A stretch of 8,162 nt of DNA, taken from NCBI GenBank assembly GCA_024640665.1, contig JAHEEO010000140.1:1-8162 (forward strand). The letters are read 5' to 3'. The DNA is from Rhodospirillales bacterium (GTDB taxonomy: Bacteria > Pseudomonadota > Gammaproteobacteria > Steroidobacterales > Rariloculaceae). Position numbers and translations under genes: made by a program. The notes below the pieces were generated by a model. That model saw only the letters and a program-made list of their open reading frames with translations. It searched no databases and was not told the origin of the DNA. This document shows positions 7,010 to 8,162 of this stretch, piece after piece; position 1 is the first letter of the stretch, and every line of letters begins with the position of its first letter.

Positions 7010-8162
<1,153 letters not shown>

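Overview
This 8.2 kb window reads as chromosomal housekeeping DNA from a Gram-negative gammaproteobacterium. The pointers are LPS inner-core heptose genes (hldD, waaF), a two-headed glnE of enterobacterial/pseudomonad type, a CHCC zinc-finger protein, a periplasmic BepA-like M48 protease with TPR-like repeats, and a GroEL that aligns without net gaps to E. coli numbering up to residue 398. I cannot name a genus. All supported genes are on the minus strand. I see no mobile elements, CRISPR arrays, tRNAs or rRNAs.

Read in the direction of transcription (high to low coordinates), the window opens inside groL, which is cut by the window edge and lacks its first ~162 codons. It ends with a textbook intrinsic terminator at about 6957-6986. 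Next come two overlapping genes: a secreted M48 metalloprotease (BepA-like, HEISH motif) and a secreted protein of unknown function whose start lies inside the end of the protease gene. The 14-base overlap and strong ribosome binding site indicate translational coupling. A 145-base gap follows, then glnE, which adenylylates and deadenylylates glutamine synthetase.

Downstream of glnE is a short gap with a perfect TATAAT -10 hexamer, then a run of zinc-finger protein, hldD and waaF. HldD makes ADP-L-glycero-D-manno-heptose and WaaF uses it to add the second heptose to the LPS inner core, so the two work in sequence. They overlap by four bases (GTGA). waaF runs off the low-coordinate edge with 183 codons visible.

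Most of the window is ordinary. The points most worth a second look are the uncharacterised periplasmic protein coupled to the protease, the likely GTG start of the zinc-finger gene immediately after a TATAAT box, the TTG start of hldD without a clear ribosome binding site, and a triplicated GCAAAGCAG motif around the groL terminator. I found no convincing new multi-gene system.
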